Position numbers and translations under genes: made by a program. Positions 8,688 to 16,910 of a stretch of 64,000 nucleotides of DNA are shown piece after piece. The stretch spans positions 930,001 through 994,000 of the forward strand of contig OZ007012.1 of NCBI GenBank assembly GCA_963931435.1, read 5' to 3'. A model generated the notes under the pieces. It did no database searches. It was given only the letters and a program-made list of their open reading frames with translations, and was not told the origin of the DNA. Each line of letters opens with the position of its first letter. Within the stretch, counting starts at the first letter, position 1. Source of the DNA: Coprousia sp963931435 (GTDB lineage Bacteria; Actinomycetota; Coriobacteriia; Coriobacteriales; Coriobacteriaceae).

Positions 8688-10391
8688 ATGTACGAGGGAG
8701 TCAACGCGTCCGAGGGCATCGGCATCGGCGCCGTCGTCCTGGCGGTCGAGCCGGATCTGTCCTTCGAGCCGACCAAGGTCGAGGATGCCGCGGCCGAGAA
8801 GGCGCGCTACCAGGCGGCGCTCGACGTCTTCTGCAAGAAGACCGAGGCCCAAGCCGAGCGCATGAAGGTCACGGTGGGCGAGAACGAGGCCGAGATCATG
8901 AGCGGCCACATCATGCTCGCCCAGGATCCGGGCCTGGTGGACGGCATCAACGCCGCCATCGACGGCGGCACCTGCGCCGAGCAGGCGCTCGTCGAGACGA
9001 GCACCATGTTCGAGAACATGTTCCTTTCCATGGATGACGAGATGTTCCGCCTGCGCGCGGCCGACATCGCCGACATCCGCACGGGCATCCTGGCGGAGCT
9101 TCTGGGCCGCGAGGTCGTGGACCTCTCTGTGCTGCCCGCCGGCTCCATCGTGGTGGTGCACGACCTCACCCCGTCGATGACCGCCACCATCGACAAGGAG
9201 AACGTCGCCGGCATCGTGACCGAGGTGGGCGGCCGCACGTCGCACTCGGCCATCATCGCCCGCGCCCTCGAGATCCCGGCCGTGCTCTCGGTGCCCAACG
9301 CCTGCGGCGCCCTCCACAACGGCATGACCGTCATCGTCGACGGCATCAACGGGCACGTGATCAGCGACCCCACCGAGGAGCAGCTGGTCGATTACCGCGA
9401 GCGCGCCGAGACCTTCGCGGCCGAGAAGCGCGCCCTGGAGGCCTTCCGCGGCAAGCCGACCGTCACCGCCGACGGCGACAAGAAGCTCCTGGCCTGCAAC
9501 ATCGGCAACCCCGATGACGCCAAGGGCGCCGTGGACCATGACTGCGAGGGCATCGGCCTGTTCCGCTCCGAGTTCCTGTTCATGGACGCCAAGGAGCTCC
9601 CGAGCGAGGAGGAGCAGTTCGAGGCCTACCGCAAGGTGGCCGTCACGCTCAAGGGCGCGCCGGTGATTATCCGCACGCTCGACGTGGGCGGCGACAAGGA
9701 GATCCCCTACCTCAAGCTCCAGAAGGAGGACAACCCCTTCATGGGCTACCGCGCCGTGCGCTACTGCCTGGACAACTCCGACGAGTACAAGGTCCAGCTG
9801 CGCGCCTTGCTGCGCGCCAGCGCCTTCGGCGACATCAAGATCATGGTTCCACTCGTGACCTGCGTCGAGGAGCTGCGCCAGGTCAAGGCGCTCGTCGAGG
9901 AGTGCAAGGCCGAGCTTGCGACCGAGGGCTACAAGTTCAACGAGAACATCGAGGTCGGCATCATGATGGAGACGGCCGCCGCCGCCAACATCGCCGACAT
10001 CCTCGCCGAGGAGGCCGCATTCTTCTCGATCGGCACCAACGACCTCACCGGCTACACCATGGCCTCCGATCGCGGCAACGACAAGGTCTCCTACCTGTAC
10101 AGCTGGTACTACCCTGCGGTGCTGCGCGCCATCAAGAACATCATCACCGAGGGCGTCAAGCACGGCATCTTGGTGGGCATGTGCGGCGAGGCCGCGGCCG
10201 ACCCGCTGCTCACGCCGCTGCTCATCAGCTGGGGCATGGACGAGTTCTCGGTCAGCGCCCCGAGCGTGCTCAAGACTCGCAAGGCCATCAGCCGCTGGCA
10301 CAAGGCCGACGCCGACGCCCTGGAGGCGAAGGTCATGCAGCTCAAGACCGCCGAAGAGGTCAAGGCCGCCCTCGAGGAGGCCGCGCGCTAA
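8688..10391 (+). CDS. ptsI: Enzyme I, PEP-protein phosphotransferase
   Basis: A 567-residue cytoplasmic enzyme that takes phosphate from phosphoenolpyruvate and gives it to HPr. The phosphorylated histidine is His186 in GGRTSHSAIIAR. The PEP-binding barrel follows, with LFRSEFLFM, and the active-site cysteine is in GMCGEAAADP near residue 500. Length matches the family. GGGAGGAACGA lies just before the ATG at 8688. It is second in the ptsH-ptsI unit and is followed by a PfkB-type kinase after 150 bases. No sugar-specific EII component is in this window. Confidence 0.96.
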   Translation: MYEGVNASEGIGIGAVVLAVEPDLSFEPTKVEDAAAEKARYQAALDVFCKKTEAQAERMKVTVGENEAEIMSGHIMLAQDPGLVDGINAAIDGGTCAEQALVETSTMFENMFLSMDDEMFRLRAADIADIRTGILAELLGREVVDLSVLPAGSIVVVHDLTPSMTATIDKENVAGIVTEVGGRTSHSAIIARALEIPAVLSVPNACGALHNGMTVIVDGINGHVISDPTEEQLVDYRERAETFAAEKRALEAFRGKPTVTADGDKKLLACNIGNPDDAKGAVDHDCEGIGLFRSEFLFMDAKELPSEEEQFEAYRKVAVTLKGAPVIIRTLDVGGDKEIPYLKLQKEDNPFMGYRAVRYCLDNSDEYKVQLRALLRASAFGDIKIMVPLVTCVEELRQVKALVEECKAELATEGYKFNENIEVGIMMETAAAANIADILAEEAAFFSIGTNDLTGYTMASDRGNDKVSYLYSWYYPAVLRAIKNIITEGVKHGILVGMCGEAAADPLLTPLLISWGMDEFSVSAPSVLKTRKAISRWHKADADALEAKVMQLKTAEEVKAALEEAAR

Positions 10392-10443
10392 AGGCTTTCC
10401 GCCGCGCGCCGCGCGGGAAGTAAGATGCGTGTAATATTCTGTT

Positions 10444-10469
10444 CGGCCGGGCGGCCCGCTGCCCGGCCG
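10444..10469 (+). terminator. Strong hairpin after ptsI
   Basis: CGGCCGGGC (10444-10452) pairs perfectly with GCCCGGCCG (10461-10469) around an 8-base loop. There is no T run after it, so it is either a Rho-assisted 3' end for ptsI or a structure around the next promoter, whose TATACT begins at 10474. Confidence 0.4.
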
Positions 10470-10473
10470 GCAG

Positions 10474-10479
10474 TATACT
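10474..10479 (+). promoter_or_regulatory. Probable -10 element for the PfkB-family kinase gene
   Basis: TATACT lies 63 bases before the ATG. A recognisable -35 is absent because a G+C-rich inverted repeat occupies that position. Confidence 0.4.
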
Positions 10480-10541
10480 ATCTGGGTACCTTTACCGCAT
10501 GACCGGGGGGACATGCGGCGCTACGACGAAAGGAAGGCCAT

Positions 10542-11465
10542 ATGTTCTATACGCTTACGGCGAATCCTGCGGTCGATATGACCGTCCAGTGCACGGGCCT
10601 CGTTCCCAACGAGAACGTGCGCTCCGGTGCGGCCACCTACACGCCCAACGGCAAGGGCCTGGACGTTTCGTTCGCGCTCAAGAAGTTCGGCCAGGATTCC
10701 TGCGCGCTCGGCTTCTTCGGCGGCTTCACCGGCAAGTTCATCGTCGAGGAGACCATGAACATGGGCGTCTTCTGCCAGCCGGTGTGGATCGACGGCATCA
10801 CCCGCATTTGCGCCTACATCAACGATGGCGAGAACGAGTACGGCGTGCTCAACCCCGGCGCCCCGCTCACGCCCGAGTACGAGCAGGAGCTCTTCAAGAT
10901 CATCGACGGCGCCTCCGAGATGGAGTGCCTCGTGATCTCGGGTTCCGTGCCCCCGCGCGCTTCGGTCGACTTCCTGGACAAGGTGGTCGCCCATGCCAAG
11001 GCCAAGGGCGCCGACGTGGTGCTCGACCTCTCCAGCGACAAGCTGAAGACGCTCGCCTCCACCAAGCCGCTGCTCATCAAGCCCAACCATCATGAGATGA
11101 AGGCCATCTGGGGCGTCCAGATCGACACCGATGACGACGCCCGCCGCGCGCTCGCGCTCGCGCACGAGTCCGGCGTGCAGAACGTGCTGCTCACCATGGG
11201 CAGCCGCGGCAGCGCCTACTTCTCCAACGGCACCGACATCTGGTATGCCAAGCGCGACTTCAACATCAAGCTCGTCTCCTCGGTGTGCGCCGGCGACTGC
11301 ACGCTCGCGGCGTTCCTCACCAAGTGGTACGACGATCGCGACAACGTGGAGGAGGCCCTCAAGCTCGCCCTCGCCACGGGCGCCAACGTGTGCGAGAGCG
11401 CCGGTCTGGGCGATTTCGGCCACGTGGACGAGTACAGCAAGCACATTCAGGTGCGCAAGCTCTAA
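10542..11465 (+). CDS. fruK: PfkB-family hexose-phosphate kinase, probable 1-phosphofructokinase
   Basis: A 307-residue ribokinase-fold enzyme of the FruK/LacC branch. Family marks are ANPAVDMTV at residues 7-15, PNGKGLDVS at 35-43, SGSVPP at 133-138, KPNHHE at 180-185 and the C-terminal catalytic block CAGDC at 249-253. Asp252 is the expected base. In most relatives the first residue of that block is Gly, so Cys249 is a substitution beside the anion hole. It would phosphorylate fructose-1-phosphate or a related hexose phosphate with ATP. Its place after ptsH-ptsI supports the fructose reading, but tagatose-6-phosphate kinase is not excluded. AAAGGAAGG lies before the ATG. Confidence 0.75.
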   Translation: MFYTLTANPAVDMTVQCTGLVPNENVRSGAATYTPNGKGLDVSFALKKFGQDSCALGFFGGFTGKFIVEETMNMGVFCQPVWIDGITRICAYINDGENEYGVLNPGAPLTPEYEQELFKIIDGASEMECLVISGSVPPRASVDFLDKVVAHAKAKGADVVLDLSSDKLKTLASTKPLLIKPNHHEMKAIWGVQIDTDDDARRALALAHESGVQNVLLTMGSRGSAYFSNGTDIWYAKRDFNIKLVSSVCAGDCTLAAFLTKWYDDRDNVEEALKLALATGANVCESAGLGDFGHVDEYSKHIQVRKL

Positions 11466-11538
11466 AGAGGACATCTGATGCGACGCCGTGCGGGACGGAT
11501 GCGGACCGCAGGCGCTTCTGGAAACGCATGCGATGGGA

Positions 11539-11569
11539 GACCGGCTGCCCGGGTGGGCGGCCGGTCCCT
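11539..11569 (+). terminator. Intrinsic terminator after the PfkB-family kinase
   Basis: A 12-base-pair stem with one G-U pair, GACCGGCTGCCC (11539-11550) with GGGCGGCCGGTC (11555-11566), closed by a GGGT loop and followed by CCTTTGGTTT. Confidence 0.6.
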
Positions 11570-11597
11570 TTGGTTTGCGGGTGGCTGCGGGTATACT
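11570..11597 (+). promoter_or_regulatory. Promoter of the CCA-adding enzyme gene
   Basis: TTGGTT at 11570-11575 and TATACT at 11592-11597 are separated by 16 bases. The ATG of the next gene is 40 bases downstream. Confidence 0.5.
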
Positions 11598-11636
11598 GGG
11601 GTGCACCGATCGAGCGGCTGCAGGGGAGGTGGAGCG

Positions 11637-13208
11637 ATGGAGGCGAAGGCTGATGTGACGGCACCCGTAGGGCGTTCCGATGCGGAGGAGCTCGCGTTGA
11701 AGGCCGGGGCGGACGGGTCCGCGGCCCGGGTGGCGAAGGCGCCGTCGCTTGCCCCTGCCGAGTCGTGCGGGGACGCGTCACGCGCCCGCGTCGCAGCGGA
11801 CGGCGCCGCGCTCGCCGGTGTCGTACCGCCCGAGGCGGCGCTCAGGGTGCTCGGCGTGCTCGAGGGCGCCGGTCTCGAGGCATGGCTCGTGGGCGGCTGG
11901 GTGCGCGACGCCCTCAGGGGCGCCCCCTGCCACGACGTCGATATCTGCTGCTCGGGCGATTGGCGCGAGAGCGAGCGGGCCCTGCGCGCGGCGGGGCTCG
12001 GCGTGGTGGAGTCGGGCACGCGGTTCGGCGGCATCACGGCGCTCGTGGAGCGCGCGGACGGGTCCGCTGAGCGCATCGAGGTCACGACCTACCGCCTCGA
12101 CGGCTTCTACACCGATGGGCGCCATCCCGAGACGGTGATGCGCGCCGCGAGCGTGGAGGAGGACCTGGCGCGCCGCGACTTCACGGTGAACGCCATGGCC
12201 TGGCATCCCGTGCGCGGCCTCCTGGATCTCTACGACGGGCGCGGTGACATCCGGCGCCGCGTCATCCGCGCTGTGGGGGAGCCGCGCCGCCGCTTCGAGG
12301 AGGACGCCCTGCGCATGCTGCGGGCCGTGCGCTTCGCCTGCCGCCTGGGGTTCGCCATGGACCCGACCACGGCCGAGGCCCTCGCCGCCTGCGCGCCCCA
12401 GCTCGACCGGGTGGCGCGCGAGCGCGTGGGCGCAGAGCTCGACGGCATCCTGGCCACGGGGCGCGCCGGCGAGGCGCTCATCCGCTATCCCGAGCTCATG
12501 TGCGCCGCCGTGCCCGAGCTGGCCCCCTGCCGAGGGTTCGACCAGCGCAGCCGCTACCACGCCTACGACGTGTACGAGCACACCGCGCGCGTGGTGGGCG
12601 CGGTGGAGCTCCTGGAGGCGTCGCGCGGCAAGGCGGCGCCCGCCCGGGCGCTCATCTGGGCGGCGCTCCTGCACGACGTGGGCAAGCCGGGCACCTTCAC
12701 CTGCGACGAGACCGGCAACGGGCACTTCTACGGCCATCCCGAGCTGGGCGCCCGCATGGCGCGCGCGGCGTGCAGGCGCTTGGCGCTCCCCGGCGACCTG
12801 GAGCGCGAGGTCGAGCTGCTCGTGCGCTACCACGACCGGCCCCTGTCCGCGGAGCGGAGCGACCTCCTGCAGATGCTCGCGCTGCTCGTCGGCGGCGGAC
12901 GGGACGCGCCGCGCCTCATGGGCGAGCTTCTGGACCTCAAGCGCTCCGACACGCTGGGTAAGGCGTCGGGCTGCTTCTATTACGTCGAGGAGATCGAGCG
13001 CATGCGCGAGATGGTGCGCGAGCTGGTGGCGTCGGGGGAGGCCTACAGCGCCGCGACGCTCGACTTGCGCGGGCGCGACCTCGTCGCGGCGGGCGTGGCG
13101 CCCGGTCCCCGCGTGGGGGAGCTGCTCCGGCGCGCGCTCGAGGCCGCGATGGCGGGCGAGGTGCCCAACCGGCGCGCCGACCTGCTGGCTTATCTCGACC
13201 TCGCCTGA
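11637..13208 (+). CDS. cca: CCA-adding tRNA nucleotidyltransferase with HD domain
   Basis: A 523-residue class II nucleotidyltransferase that builds or repairs the CCA end of tRNAs. The head domain has GGWVRD at residues 86-91 and the metal-binding DVD at 100-102, then ARRDFTVNAMA. An HD-type domain with LLHDVGKP follows near residue 330. The ATG at 11637 is chosen because GGGGAGGTGGAGCG precedes it and a promoter lies just upstream; an in-frame ATG at 11478 would add 53 residues that look like translated promoter. The first 60 residues are low-complexity Ala/Asp/Ser-rich and not part of the known fold. It is transcribed on its own, ahead of the nickel-type transport operon. Confidence 0.9.
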   Translation: MEAKADVTAPVGRSDAEELALKAGADGSAARVAKAPSLAPAESCGDASRARVAADGAALAGVVPPEAALRVLGVLEGAGLEAWLVGGWVRDALRGAPCHDVDICCSGDWRESERALRAAGLGVVESGTRFGGITALVERADGSAERIEVTTYRLDGFYTDGRHPETVMRAASVEEDLARRDFTVNAMAWHPVRGLLDLYDGRGDIRRRVIRAVGEPRRRFEEDALRMLRAVRFACRLGFAMDPTTAEALAACAPQLDRVARERVGAELDGILATGRAGEALIRYPELMCAAVPELAPCRGFDQRSRYHAYDVYEHTARVVGAVELLEASRGKAAPARALIWAALLHDVGKPGTFTCDETGNGHFYGHPELGARMARAACRRLALPGDLEREVELLVRYHDRPLSAERSDLLQMLALLVGGGRDAPRLMGELLDLKRSDTLGKASGCFYYVEEIERMREMVRELVASGEAYSAATLDLRGRDLVAAGVAPGPRVGELLRRALEAAMAGEVPNRRADLLAYLDLA

Positions 13209-13243
13209 CGGCTCGGCGGCCTCGTCCCCGGCGCCTCCTGTGC

Positions 13244-13249
13244 TAGAAT
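13244..13249 (+). promoter_or_regulatory. -10 element of the Nik/Opp-type transport operon
   Basis: TAGAAT lies directly before the palindromic operator, which would cover the transcription start. No clear -35 is seen. Confidence 0.4.
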
Positions 13250-13255
13250 GTCGCG

Positions 13256-13282
13256 GTGTTACGATTTCTGAATTCGTAACAC
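13256..13282. promoter_or_regulatory. NikR-type operator, GTGTTAC-N13-GTAACAC
   Basis: GTGTTAC (13256-13262) and GTAACAC (13276-13282) form a perfect inverted repeat with a 13-base spacer; the symmetry extends inward by two more pairs. This half-site and spacing match the recognition pattern described for the nickel-responsive repressor NikR of Geobacter. It sits at the predicted start of transcription, 35 bases before the binding-protein ATG, so binding there would shut the operon when nickel is plentiful. No nikR gene is in the window. Confidence 0.75.
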
Positions 13283-13316
13283 GCCATCTGCCCGCGCCAT
13301 CCTTAGCGGAGGATCC

Positions 13317-14972
13317 ATGCCCTCGACAACACCTGATCGTCCATCCTGCACGCGTCGCGCGTTCCTCAAAGGCGCGGCGGCAGGCGGCGGCGCCCTCGCC
13401 TTGGGGAGCCTGCTCGCCGCCTGCGGCGCCCCGGCCGAGGAGGACAGCGCGGCGCCGGGCGGGTCGCCGAGCCAGGTGGTCGTCTCCATGCCCACGAGCG
13501 CAGAGCCCGCGGCGGGCTTCGACCCGTTCTACTCCTGGGGCTGCGGCGAGCACGTGCACGAGCCGCTCATCCAGTCCACCCTCATCACCACCACGGCCGA
13601 GATGGGCTTCGTGAACGACCTTGCCACCGCGTACTCCTGCTCGGAGGACGGCCTCACCTGGACGTTCACGATCCGCGAGGACGCCCGCTTCAGCGATGGG
13701 GAGCCGCTGACCGCCGAGGACGTGGCCTTCACCATCAACGGGATCATCGCCGCGCCCGAGGCGGAGGCCGACCTTTCCATGGTGGAGAGCACCGAGTCGC
13801 CCGATGCCGTGACGGCGGTGCTGCACCTCAACCGCCCCTTCAACATCCTGCTCTACACGCTCGCCGTGGTGGGCATCTGCCCCGCGCACGCGCATGGCGA
13901 CGACTACGGCTCCCATCCCATCGGCTCAGGCCGCTACCTGCTGGAGCAGTGGGACCGCGGGCAGCAGGTGATCTTCCGCGCCAACCCGGACTACTACGGC
14001 GAGGCGCCCCGCATCGAGCGGGTGGTGGTGCTGTTCATGGACGAGGACGCCTCGCTCGCGGCGGCGCAGTCCGGCCAGGTCGACGTGGCCTATACCTCGG
14101 CCACGTACGCCGGGCAGTGCCCGGTGGGCTTCGAGCTGCTCGCCTGCCACACGGTCGATTCGCGCGGCATCTCGCTGCCGGTGGTCGCGGCGGGCGCGAC
14201 CAAGGCCGACGAGGGAGGCGGGTCTTACGCGGCGGGCAACGACGTCACCTGCGACCTCGCCATCCGCCAGGCCATGAACTACGCCCTCGATCGCGAACTG
14301 GCCATCGAGCACGTGCTCGGCGGCTACGGCACGCCTGCCTACAGCGTGTCGGACGGCATGCCGTGGGCGAGCGACGACATGAAGGTCGCGACGGATGTGG
14401 ATCGGGCGCGCCGTATCCTCGCGGACGCCGGATGGGCGGCGGGCGTTGACGGCGCGCTCGTGAAGGACGGGGTCCGCGCCGAGCTGGACCTGCTCTACAT
14501 GACGCCCGACACCGTGCGCCAGGCGCTTGCCGCCGACTTCGCCGAGCAGATGGAGCCTCTAGGGATCAAGGTCAACGTGCGCGGCCTCTCCTGGGACGAG
14601 CTCCAGCCCCAGTCCTGGTCGCAGGCGGTGCTCTGGGGGTGGGGGTCCAACTCGCCCGTCGAGGTCTACGAGCTCAACCACTCCGCGGGCTGGGGCGACT
14701 ACGCCTGCCGTGCGAGCGAGGTGACGGACGGCTACCTGGATGAAGCCGTCGCGCAGCCGGACATCGAGGATTCCTACGCGTACTACCGGCTCGCGCAGTG
14801 GGATGGCGCGCAGGGCATCGCGCCCGCGGGCGACGCCCCCTGGGTGTGGATCGCCAACGTCGACCACCTGTACTTCACGCGCGAGGGGCTCGAGGTCGCC
14901 GAGCAGAAGCCGCATCCCCATGGGCACGGGTGGTCCATCGTCAACAACGTCGACCAGTGGAGCTGGGCCTGA
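13317..14972 (+). CDS. nikA: Tat-exported lipoprotein, solute-binding protein of a probable nickel ABC importer (SBP family 5)
   Basis: A 551-residue family-5 binding protein (Opp/Nik type). The N-terminus has a twin-arginine signal (RRAFLKG, residues 13-19) and a lipobox ending at Cys36 (LLAAC), so it would be exported folded and lipid-anchored outside the membrane. The body has the usual LTWTFTIREDARFSDG and SGRYLL blocks. Histidine-containing spots CGEHVHEP near the start of the mature protein and HPHGHGW near the end could bind metal. Peptide import would also fit this family; the NikR-like operator tips the call to nickel. The GGATCC region before ATG 13317 includes a GCGGAGG ribosome site. 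Two permeases and a double ATPase follow. Confidence 0.7.
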   Translation: MPSTTPDRPSCTRRAFLKGAAAGGGALALGSLLAACGAPAEEDSAAPGGSPSQVVVSMPTSAEPAAGFDPFYSWGCGEHVHEPLIQSTLITTTAEMGFVNDLATAYSCSEDGLTWTFTIREDARFSDGEPLTAEDVAFTINGIIAAPEAEADLSMVESTESPDAVTAVLHLNRPFNILLYTLAVVGICPAHAHGDDYGSHPIGSGRYLLEQWDRGQQVIFRANPDYYGEAPRIERVVVLFMDEDASLAAAQSGQVDVAYTSATYAGQCPVGFELLACHTVDSRGISLPVVAAGATKADEGGGSYAAGNDVTCDLAIRQAMNYALDRELAIEHVLGGYGTPAYSVSDGMPWASDDMKVATDVDRARRILADAGWAAGVDGALVKDGVRAELDLLYMTPDTVRQALAADFAEQMEPLGIKVNVRGLSWDELQPQSWSQAVLWGWGSNSPVEVYELNHSAGWGDYACRASEVTDGYLDEAVAQPDIEDSYAYYRLAQWDGAQGIAPAGDAPWVWIANVDHLYFTREGLEVAEQKPHPHGHGWSIVNNVDQWSWA

Positions 14973-16007
14973 GTGGGCGCCCGCAGACGGATCGCGATGG
15001 AGGCGCTGCGCTGCGTGGGGCTCGTGCTCGCGGTGAGCCTGGTGACCTTCGCCCTGGTCTCGGCGTCGCCGATCGACGCCGTCCAGGCCAACCTCGGCCA
15101 GAGCGCCTACCTTTCGCTCACGGCGGCCGAGCGGGCGCGCCTGGAGGCGGCCTGGGGCCTGGACCAGCCGTTTATCGTGCGCTACCTCACCTGGCTCGTC
15201 GGCTTCGTCCAGGGCGACATGGGCACGAGCATCCGCTACCAGGCGCCTGTGGCCGAGGTGATCGCGCAGCGCGCGGGCGCCTCGCTCGCGCTCATGACGG
15301 TTTCCTGGGCGCTCTCGGGCATCATCGGGTTCGCGTTGGGGGTCGTCGCCGGCATGGCGCGCGACCGCTGGCCCGATCGTGCGATCAAGGCCTGGTGCCT
15401 GGTGCTGGCGAGCTCGCCGGCGTTCTGGCTCGCGCTCGTGATGCTCATCGTATTCTCCGTCTGGCTTGGGTGGTTCCCCATCGGCTTCGCCGCGCCCATC
15501 GGTGTCGCGGCGGATGACGTCACTCTGGGCGAGCGTCTCTACCACCTGATCCTGCCCGCGCTCACGCTTGCCCTCGCGGGCTCCGCCAACGTGGCGCTCC
15601 ATACGCGCGAGAAGACCATCGACGTCATGGAGAGCCCCTTCGTGCGCTATGCTCTCGCGCACGGCGAGACGCGCGTGCAGGTGCTTCTGCGCCACGGCCT
15701 CAGGAGCCTGTCGCTTCCGGCCATCACGCTGCAGTGCGCCTCCATCGGCGAGATCTTCGGGGGATCGGTCCTCGTGGAGCAGGTGTTCTCGTATCCGGGG
15801 CTGGGCCAGGCCGCCGTCACGGCCGGGCTCGGCGGCGACGCGGCGCTGCTCGCGGGCATCGCCGTCGTCTCGGCGGTCATCGTGTTCGGGGGCAACCTGC
15901 TCGCCACCGTGCTCTACGGCGTCATCGATCCGCGCATCGCGCGCTCCCGGGGCGCCGCGCGGCGCCTTGCGGCGGAAGGGGGCGATGCCGATGCGCGCCC
16001 CCGCTAG
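14973..16007 (+). CDS. nikB: ABC importer permease, NikB/DppB type
   Basis: A 344-residue inner-membrane permease of the BPD transport family. A first helix at about residues 11-32 is followed by the extracytoplasmic segment ending in GDMGTSIRY, five more helices, and the EAA-type loop that contacts the ATPase (around FVRYALAHGETRVQV). The GTG at 14973 directly follows the stop of the binding protein; an ATG at 14997 is an alternative that would shorten it by eight residues. The 3' end overlaps the second permease by about 20 bases. Length and topology match DppB/NikB. Confidence 0.8.
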   Translation: MGARRRIAMEALRCVGLVLAVSLVTFALVSASPIDAVQANLGQSAYLSLTAAERARLEAAWGLDQPFIVRYLTWLVGFVQGDMGTSIRYQAPVAEVIAQRAGASLALMTVSWALSGIIGFALGVVAGMARDRWPDRAIKAWCLVLASSPAFWLALVMLIVFSVWLGWFPIGFAAPIGVAADDVTLGERLYHLILPALTLALAGSANVALHTREKTIDVMESPFVRYALAHGETRVQVLLRHGLRSLSLPAITLQCASIGEIFGGSVLVEQVFSYPGLGQAAVTAGLGGDAALLAGIAVVSAVIVFGGNLLATVLYGVIDPRIARSRGAARRLAAEGGDADARPR

Positions 16008-16902
16008 CCGCGCCGGCTCCGCCGCGTCCTTGCAGCAGGCAGCCGTCGCGCCGGTCCTGCACAGCCCCCGCGCGGGCTCGTTCCGGCGTGGCAACCGCCT
16101 GCGCACGGCAGGCCTCGCCGCTGCCGCGGCGCTCGCCATCGTCGCCGTCGCCGTGACGGGCGCCCTCATCATGCCGCGCGCGACCGAGACCGATCTGGCG
16201 GCCCGCTTGCTGCCCCCCTCGCTGGAGCATCCCTTCGGCACCGACCGCCTGGGGCGCGACATGCTCGCCTGCACGCTCGCGGGGCTCGCGCTGAGCACGG
16301 GGATCGGACTCGTGGCCGTGGCGGCGTCGTCGGCCATCGCGCTCGCTCTGGGGTGCGCCTCGGCCGTCGGCGGCCGGCGCGCCGACGCGGTGGTGACCTG
16401 GATCATCGACTTCATGATGGGCGTGCCCCACATCGTGCTGCTCATCCTCATCTCGTTCGCGCTGGGGCGCGGCTACGCGGGCGTGGTGGCGGGCATCGCG
16501 CTCACGCACTGGCCGAGCCTGGCGCGCGTGGTGCGCGCCGAGGTGCTCCAGGTGCGCGGCGCCCCCTACGTGGCGGCGGCAGGACGCCTGGGGCGCGGGC
16601 GCGCGGCGATCGTCGCGCGGCATATCGTCCCGCACGTCCTGCCGCAGTTCCTCGTCGGCGTCGTGCTCATGTTCCCGCATGCCATCCTGCACGAGGCGTC
16701 TATCACGTTTCTGGGGTTCGGCCTCCCGCCCGAGGCGCCCGCCATCGGCATCATCCTCTCCGAGGCCATGGGATACCTCTCGAGCGGCATGTGGTGGCTC
16801 GCGTTCTTCCCGGGGCTGGCCCTCGTGGCGGTGGTCATGCTCTTCGACGCATGCGGTCAGGCGCTCCGCCGCCTGCTCGACCCCGTGAGCGCGCAGGAGT
16901 AG
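15985..16902 (+). CDS. nikC: ABC importer permease, NikC/DppC type
   Basis: A 305-residue permease with a leading cytoplasmic tail, a helix at about residues 41-62, the block HPFGTDRLGRDMLA that marks DppC/NikC proteins, then five helices and an EAA loop near PYVAAAGRLGRGR. ATG 15985 is given as the start; ATG 15991 has better spacing (8 bases) from the GGAAGGGGG ribosome site and may be the real one. It overlaps the end of the first permease, so the two are translationally coupled. It forms the channel with that protein. Confidence 0.8.
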   Translation: MPMRAPASRAGSAASLQQAAVAPVLHSPRAGSFRRGNRLRTAGLAAAAALAIVAVAVTGALIMPRATETDLAARLLPPSLEHPFGTDRLGRDMLACTLAGLALSTGIGLVAVAASSAIALALGCASAVGGRRADAVVTWIIDFMMGVPHIVLLILISFALGRGYAGVVAGIALTHWPSLARVVRAEVLQVRGAPYVAAAGRLGRGRAAIVARHIVPHVLPQFLVGVVLMFPHAILHEASITFLGFGLPPEAPAIGIILSEAMGYLSSGMWWLAFFPGLALVAVVMLFDACGQALRRLLDPVSAQE

Positions 16903-16910
16903 GAGGGGAC

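Noticed and set aside
11778..13916. Very long open frame on the minus strand opposite the CCA enzyme and binding-protein genes
   Set aside because: It is an antisense shadow of G+C-rich coding DNA: the translation is His/Arg/Gly/Ala-rich without domains, and both plus-strand genes have complete conserved motifs.
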